The notes under the pieces were generated by a model that was not told where the DNA came from, did not search any database, and was given only the letters and a program-made list of their open reading frames with translations. The translations under genes and the position numbers were made by a program. Shown here in pieces: positions 5,615 to 9,071 of a stretch of DNA of 9,071 nt. Within the stretch, counting starts at the first letter, position 1. The number at the start of each line of letters is the position of its first letter. Origin of the DNA: Parcubacteria group bacterium Gr01-1014_56 (GTDB taxonomy: Bacteria > Patescibacteriota > Minisyncoccia > Phycocordibacterales > SBAW01); contig VMFK01000031.1 of the NCBI GenBank assembly GCA_007375995.1, forward strand, positions 1-9,071. The letters are read 5' to 3'.

Positions 5615-6505
5615 TTAGGAAACCAACTCGCTGAGTTCCTGAAAAATATCGGAGAACAGTTTAGGCCCATATTCGATATAGCCTGTAGCAGATTGGAAGC
5701 CCACCGTATTATCCTTCTCAAGATATCCCAATGCGTGGACACCAGTGAAGATTCCCCCAACCGCAGTGAAATTTTGCTCAGGGAGTAAGTCACGCAGAGT
5801 ATCGATCACTCGGTGAGTTTCGTTTCGAATAGGATCTCCCGCCAATCCTCCAAGGTGTTTACCACTGTCAAAACTTACGGCAGGCCTGCCGTCCTCCCGC
5901 AACCGCTCCTGATTAGGAATAGTATTGGTAGCAACGATATGCGATATGAATGGATAGTCGAGAATGACGTTCGCCAATTTCTCCAAGATATCTAGTTTAT
6001 CAACTGGTGAGATCTTCACCGAGACCTTTGTAGGCCGAACGGCCTTCTCGACTTCTTCAAGAATAGCCGCCGTCAATTCCGGATAGTATGAAGCGATCGG
6101 TTTTTGACCATCCCTGCCCCAGGCGTTGGGACAACCGAGATTAAGTTCGATCTCGTCGGCTCCGGATTCCAGACATTGCTGTGCAAGTATTGCGTATTCT
6201 TTTGGTGAGAATCCTGCAACACTTACACGTAAATTCTTACCAGCAGCATGCACTCGTGTGCGCATTTCTGGCAAAATTTGTAGGTAGACGGGTAACCCGA
6301 GGTTGGGGAGGCCTAATGAGTTAAGCGACCACATCTCGACAGGATGGAAGTAGTAAACATCGCCCGAGTTACCGAGACGTTCCTCCATTGTTATTGAACC
6401 AACGGTGACGTCCGTCATGGCGCTCCTGCAAGCCATTACGACTTGATTAAGCCCTTTGATAGTGCCAGCAGCATTACCGAATCGAACATTACTAAGTTTT
6501 ATCAC
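5615..6505 (-). CDS. pyrD: Dihydroorotate dehydrogenase, class 1-like
   Basis: An FMN-dependent TIM-barrel enzyme oxidising dihydroorotate to orotate, the step after PyrC. It has 296 residues with no N-terminal membrane extension, so it is a soluble class 1-type enzyme. Landmarks: NAAG (11-14), GSITMEERLGN (36-46), NSLGLPNLG (62-70), ELNLGCPN (120-127) with the Cys that is the catalytic base in class 1A, VKISP (163-167), ATNT (192-195), GGLAGDPIR (219-227), VGGIFTG (249-255), and the phosphate-binding end QSATGYIEYGP (271-281). The lysine usually found in the K-S-x-T motif is Gly here (position 36), which is odd. The electron acceptor cannot be told. The start is GTG at 6505 with Shine-Dalgarno GGAGG six bases upstream; no closer ATG fits. 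Confidence 0.88.
   Translation of the reverse strand: MIKLSNVRFGNAAGTIKGLNQVVMACRSAMTDVTVGSITMEERLGNSGDVYYFHPVEMWSLNSLGLPNLGLPVYLQILPEMRTRVHAAGKNLRVSVAGFSPKEYAILAQQCLESGADEIELNLGCPNAWGRDGQKPIASYYPELTAAILEEVEKAVRPTKVSVKISPVDKLDILEKLANVILDYPFISHIVATNTIPNQERLREDGRPAVSFDSGKHLGGLAGDPIRNETHRVIDTLRDLLPEQNFTAVGGIFTGVHALGYLEKDNTVGFQSATGYIEYGPKLFSDIFQELSELVS
5877..5892. repeat. 16-bp perfect palindrome inside pyrD
   Basis: ACGGCAGGCCTGCCGT is its own reverse complement. It encodes DGRPAV in a variable loop of PyrD. Its role is unknown; it may be chance, or a short palindromic element. Confidence 0.6.
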
Positions 6506-6602
6506 TGTGAGCCTCCGTGAGTTTTGGGTTGAGTGCTATGTAGAAAGAGTCTGAAGGCACAGTAGCACAGGGGTTGGGTTTCGGGTAGAGTTTATAAGCC
6601 GC

Positions 6603-6674
6603 GCGCGAGTAGCTCAGCGGTAGAGCAGTCGTCTTATACACGACCGGTCCCAGGTTCGATCCCTGGCTCGCGCA
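6603..6674 (+). tRNA. tRNA-Ile with anticodon UAU
   Basis: A complete 72-nt cloverleaf: acceptor GCGCGAG/CTCGCGC, D arm GCTC-AGCGGTA-GAGC, anticodon stem GTCGT/ACGAC with loop CTTATAC, variable loop CGGTC, T arm CCAGG-TTCGATC-CCTGG, and discriminator A73. The anticodon is TAT, reading AUA (Ile). Known isoleucine identity positions agree: A73, C4-G69, U12-A23, C29-G41, and U36-A37, which favours t6A. CCA is not encoded (CCC follows A73). TTATAA at 6592-6597 could be a -10 box that starts transcription almost at the mature 5' end. It is divergent from pyrD. Confidence 0.93.
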
Positions 6675-6675
6675 C

Positions 6676-6812
6676 CCAAATATAAGGAGGTTTTGCGACT
6701 ATATATTTGGTGTGTACTGGGAGTCTTCGAGACAGTGCACCCCAAGGGTACTTGGATTTTCTAGGACGGATTACCGTCGAGAAAATCTCGGCGCACCCAA
6801 AAAGGGGTGTGC
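6676..6812 (+). ncRNA. Highly structured RNA region in the tRNA 3' trailer
   Basis: Five hairpins follow one another with almost no free bases: CCAAATATA/TATATTTGG (6676-6710), GTGTACT-GTCT/AGAC-AGTGCAC (6712-6740), CCAAG-GGTA-CTTGG (6742-6755), GATTTTCT-GACGG-ATTA-CCGTC-AGAAAATC (6755-6787), and GCGCACCC/GGGTGTGC (6791-6812) followed by the T-rich ATAACTTTTCTT. No known RNA family (SRP RNA, RNase P, 6S) is recognised. It may be a long structured tRNA trailer ending in a terminator, a separate small RNA, or a leader for the gene at 6911. No convincing protein frame is present. Confidence 0.45.
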
Positions 6813-6860
6813 ATAACTTTTCTTGCAAGAATAGGGAGAGGGGTAGATAGTGAGCCTATC

Positions 6861-6888
6861 AGGGCCGGCGGGCCCTTTCTGTATTTTT
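6861..6888 (+). terminator. Possible terminator upstream of the DUF2061 gene
   Basis: AGGGCC-GGCG-GGCCCT (6861-6876) is a 6-bp GC stem followed by TTCTGTATTTTT. A second small stem, GATAG/CTATC (6846-6860), abuts it. It would end the tRNA transcript. The T-run is interrupted, so the call is tentative. Confidence 0.45.
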
Positions 6889-6910
6889 GTCAGTTAATTT
6901 CTCAAGTGTT

Positions 6911-7156
6911 ATGGAAACTCTTCAACGTTCGCTCGTAAAAACAATTGTGTGGAGGATAGTAGCAACGCTTATCACCTTTATGACGGTGTTTGCGTTTACC
7001 GGTGCATTAAACAAATCGACAGTCATCACAATTACTGCGGCCGCATTCTTGGCAGTTGGGTATTACTTTAATGAGCGTATCTGGGACAAGATACACTGGG
7101 GTCGTCGCAAGCCCGCAGCCATTACTCAAAATGAGTCGTTTGAGTCCGACGAGTAA
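6911..7156 (+). CDS. DUF2061 family small membrane protein
   Basis: An 81-residue protein with the hallmark pattern of DUF2061: RSLVKTIVWRIVATLITF at 6-23, a first membrane helix of about 13-31, a second at about 36-53, and YYFNERIWDKIHWGR at 51-65. The family function is unknown; members are short inner-membrane proteins with two helices. The tail after 65 is polar and acidic (ESFESDE). ATG at 6911 is chosen since the family begins a few residues before RSLVK; an in-frame TTG at 6887 would add eight residues and overlap the terminator-like stem's tail. There is no Shine-Dalgarno sequence. Its last 35 bases overlap the 3' end of recG on the other strand. Confidence 0.88.
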   Translation: METLQRSLVKTIVWRIVATLITFMTVFAFTGALNKSTVITITAAAFLAVGYYFNERIWDKIHWGRRKPAAITQNESFESDE

Positions 7157-9071
7157 GCGCCTCTACTAAAAGCGGATGTTTTGCAAGGCTTCCGTCTTGT
7201 TTTATAAGCGCGAGTGCCTCGCTGCGTGCAGCTTCAACTAATTTTAAATTTTTGAGCGCCTCCATGCCGATGTCGGAGATGCCCCACTGCGCCCGGCCCG
7301 ACAGTTCTCCGGGCCCTCGCTGCATCAAATCCATCTCTGCCAACTCAAACCCGTTTTTTGCTTTCGTGAGTGCTTTTAGCCGAGCAAGCGTTTTTTCTCC
7401 CTTACTCTCCGGGCACACAAAACAATATGCTTGGTAGTTACTCCTTACCACACGCCCGCGCAGTTGATGGAGCTGACTCAAACCAAAGCGCTCTGCGCCC
7501 TCAATAAAAATCATCGTGGCATTAGGCACATTAACGCCGACCTCAACAACTGAGGTAGCGACTAAGATGTCGGTCTCATGGTTCGAAAACTTTTTCATTA
7601 CCGCATCTTTTTCCTTCGGTTTCATTTTGCTGTGCAATATCGCTATTTCATATTCCGGAAATATTTTTTCTTTTAGTCGTTTTGCTTCTGCCTTCACCGA
7701 CTTTGCTTGGAGTGCGAATGCTTTTTGTGGGTCCGGCTCATCAATGCGCGGACATATCACGTAGGCCTGCCGACCCGCTTTTAATTGCTCGTGCATTTTT
7801 TCGTATGCTCGCTCGCGCTCAGCAGGTTTTACAATTTCGGTAATGATCGGTTTTCTCCCAGGCGGCATTTCGTCGAGTAAAGTTATGTCGAGGTCGCCGT
7901 AGATAGTGAGCGCAAGGGTGCGCGGGATCGGCGTTGCGGTCATCGAGAGCAAGTGGGGAAGGTGCAACCGCGACTCGTCGCGGTTATTATGAGTAGATTT
8001 TTTTGCGAGTTTGCGGCGCTGGTTTGTGCCAAAGCGATGTTGTTCGTCGATCACCACGAGTGCCAAGTGTTTAAACGCTACCGACTTTTCAATAAGTGCA
8101 TGGGTGCCTATCACTACGGGGATCTCTCCGTTTGCCACCCACTTAAGTAGCTGCGCGCGAGAAATGTTTGTCGCCTCTCCCCGGCGGACCTTGGAAGGGA
8201 ACTTAAAACACCCGGAGCCAGTAATAAGCCCAATATTAATAGGGAACCGCTCGAAGTACTTTATAAACGACTCAAAATGCTGTTTAGCCAAGATCTCCGT
8301 TGGCGCCATGTAGGCTACCTGGAGTGTGCCAAAGTTTTGCCCCACGGGCCTGGTGTGCACAGCGGCGTAGGCAGCGGTTGCGGCGACAGCCGTTTTGCCC
8401 GAGCCCACATCACCCTCAAGCAAGCGCGACATCGGGTGCCCAGAGGCCATATCGCTGAGTATTGCGTTTATCGCGCGCTTTTGCGCCACTGTTGCAGTAA
8501 AGGGGAACGCCCGCATAAACTCCTCGGTCTCCTTTTTGGGTGGATCTATTGCAAAACTTTTCTCGCGCGCCTGTGCCGCACGCTCGCGTCCACGCTCAAG
8601 TTGGATCAAGAACACTTCTTCAAACGCAAAGCGTTTACGCGCAGCTTCTGCGTCTTTAAGGTTCTGTGGTGTGTGCGCCCACACGAGCGCGGTTTTGAGC
8701 GTGGGTAAGTTGTATCGCTTAAGTATCTCAGCAGGTATCGGGTCTTTTAGTTCAGACAAAGGACCGTCCTTAAGACCGCTTCCCAAGGACGGTTCTTTGT
8801 AAGTGAATACTTTTTCGATCGCGTGACGAAACCACAAAGAGGTAACACCGCGCGTCTCTGGATACATCGCAAACAACGCGCCTTCAAGGTTCGACCTTGA
8901 AGAGCCTTGGCCAGCGGCAAATAATCCTGCCTCGGTAGCCGAGATACGTTCGAGCTGCGGGTTTGCCAAGTATATTTTGCCCGCAGAGCCTGTTACTTTG
9001 CCGGTGGCTTTAACCAAGAGGCCGTCCTGATACATTTTTGCAATGTAGGGTTGGTTAAACCACATGAGTTT
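7122..9071 (-). CDS. recG: ATP-dependent DNA helicase RecG, N-terminus beyond window
   Basis: RecG remodels stalled replication forks and Holliday junctions. The frame stays open to the right edge (Lys-Leu before MWFNQPY), so 649 residues are visible and the start of the wedge domain is missing; the Met at 9065 is internal. Counting from that Met: wedge/OB fold WFNQPY and GKV (1-40), Walker A GDVGSGKT (218-225), motif Ia APTEILA (254-260), DEQH box DEQHRFG (340-346), motif III MTATPIPRTLA (375-385), VATSVVEVGVNVP (502-514), motif VI QLRGRVVR (534-541), and C-terminal RGPGELSG (583-590). Motif VI has Val where the family usually has Gly (RVGR). Three in-frame palindromes at 7966-7985, 8756-8800 and 8882-8902 coincide with residues that the family normally lacks. 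Confidence 0.95.
   Translation of the reverse strand, partial: KLMWFNQPYIAKMYQDGLLVKATGKVTGSAGKIYLANPQLERISATEAGLFAAGQGSSRSNLEGALFAMYPETRGVTSLWFRHAIEKVFTYKEPSLGSGLKDGPLSELKDPIPAEILKRYNLPTLKTALVWAHTPQNLKDAEAARKRFAFEEVFLIQLERGRERAAQAREKSFAIDPPKKETEEFMRAFPFTATVAQKRAINAILSDMASGHPMSRLLEGDVGSGKTAVAATAAYAAVHTRPVGQNFGTLQVAYMAPTEILAKQHFESFIKYFERFPINIGLITGSGCFKFPSKVRRGEATNISRAQLLKWVANGEIPVVIGTHALIEKSVAFKHLALVVIDEQHRFGTNQRRKLAKKSTHNNRDESRLHLPHLLSMTATPIPRTLALTIYGDLDITLLDEMPPGRKPIITEIVKPAERERAYEKMHEQLKAGRQAYVICPRIDEPDPQKAFALQAKSVKAEAKRLKEKIFPEYEIAILHSKMKPKEKDAVMKKFSNHETDILVATSVVEVGVNVPNATMIFIEGAERFGLSQLHQLRGRVVRSNYQAYCFVCPESKGEKTLARLKALTKAKNGFELAEMDLMQRGPGELSGRAQWGISDIGMEALKNLKLVEAARSEALALIKQDGSLAKHPLLVEALTRRTQTTHFE
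7966..7985. repeat. 20-bp inverted repeat inside recG
   Basis: AACCGCGAC-TC-GTCGCGGTT has perfect 9-bp arms and a 2-base centre. It encodes NNRDESR, part of a loop between the DEQH box and motif III that is longer than usual in RecG. Confidence 0.75.
8756..8800. repeat. 45-bp inverted repeat inside recG
   Basis: The arms ACAAAGGACCGTCCTT (8756-8771) and AAGGACGGTTCTTTGT (8785-8800) are complementary over 16 bases with one mismatch, and the loop is 13 bases. It encodes about KEPSLGSGLKDGPLSE between FTY and LKDPIPAEIL; the canonical protein has a short linker here. Confidence 0.85.
8882..8902. repeat. 21-bp inverted repeat inside recG
   Basis: CTTCAAGGT-TCG-ACCTTGAAG has perfect 9-bp arms and a 3-base centre. 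It encodes SSRSNLE, just before the conserved YPETRG of the wedge domain. Confidence 0.75.

Noticed and set aside
6693..6764. 23-codon frame from TTG 6693 just after AGGAGG
   Set aside because: The Shine-Dalgarno spacing is only two bases, the start is TTG, the frame lies in strong hairpins and no family feature is seen.
6709..6797. tRNA-like fold closed by GGTGTGT / GCGCACC, 89 nt
   Set aside because: No T arm with a TTC loop, no D arm and no anticodon arm fit. The shorter local hairpins explain the bases better.
6634..6828. 64-codon minus-strand frame ending in REPGIEPGTGRV
   Set aside because: The end is the antisense translation of the tRNA T-arm, a frequent false gene. The rest covers the hairpin region and has no Shine-Dalgarno sequence.
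1..9071. CRISPR arrays, transposases, phage genes, toxin-antitoxin pairs
   Set aside because: I saw no spaced direct repeats and no protein with such motifs on either strand.

Overview
The window looks like chromosome from a small-genome bacterium of the Candidate Phyla Radiation, most likely Parcubacteria. This is inferred from the gene set and style: compact housekeeping genes, a DUF2061 protein, an FtsH followed by a tiny membrane/coiled-coil partner, RNA genes without an encoded CCA tail, and several genes with no Shine-Dalgarno sequence. No marker gene fixes the lineage. There is no transposase, phage gene, CRISPR array or plasmid function.

Layout. (1) 1-196 (-): N-terminus of a secreted protein running off the left edge, divergent from a four-segment membrane protein (263-682, +). 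(2) 711-734: hairpin terminator shared with a convergent 83-codon gene (748-999, -). (3) 1060-1954 (-): smpB followed by the tmRNA gene ssrA and its terminator, the two partners of trans-translation side by side. (4) 1955-4450 (+): ftsH, diverging from smpB across about 70 bp, then a small two-TM/coiled-coil gene overlapping ftsH by 4 bp, and a terminator. (5) 4456-6505 (-): two pyrimidine genes, pyrD (dihydroorotate dehydrogenase) upstream and pyrC (dihydroorotase) downstream, separated by a strong terminator. (6) 6603-6674 (+): a tRNA whose anticodon reads UAU (Ile, AUA codon), followed by about 140 nt of consecutive hairpins. (7) 6911-7156 (+): a DUF2061 membrane protein whose 3' end overlaps the 3' end of recG (7122-9071, -), which lacks its N-terminus because the window ends.

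How the parts fit. smpB, ssrA and ftsH form a ribosome-rescue and proteolysis neighbourhood: tmRNA-SmpB frees stalled ribosomes and tags the peptide, and FtsH is a known consumer of tagged or misfolded proteins in other bacteria. PyrC and PyrD catalyse consecutive steps of de novo UMP synthesis. RecG is the branched-DNA helicase of replication-fork repair.

Most notable: the inferred tmRNA tag does not end in the usual Leu-Ala-Ala; the tRNA-Ile carries UAU, a rare bacterial solution for AUA decoding; recG contains three unrelated in-frame perfect or near-perfect palindromes, each where the protein has residues not expected from the family; and -10 boxes for two genes sit exactly where transcription would begin on the start codon.
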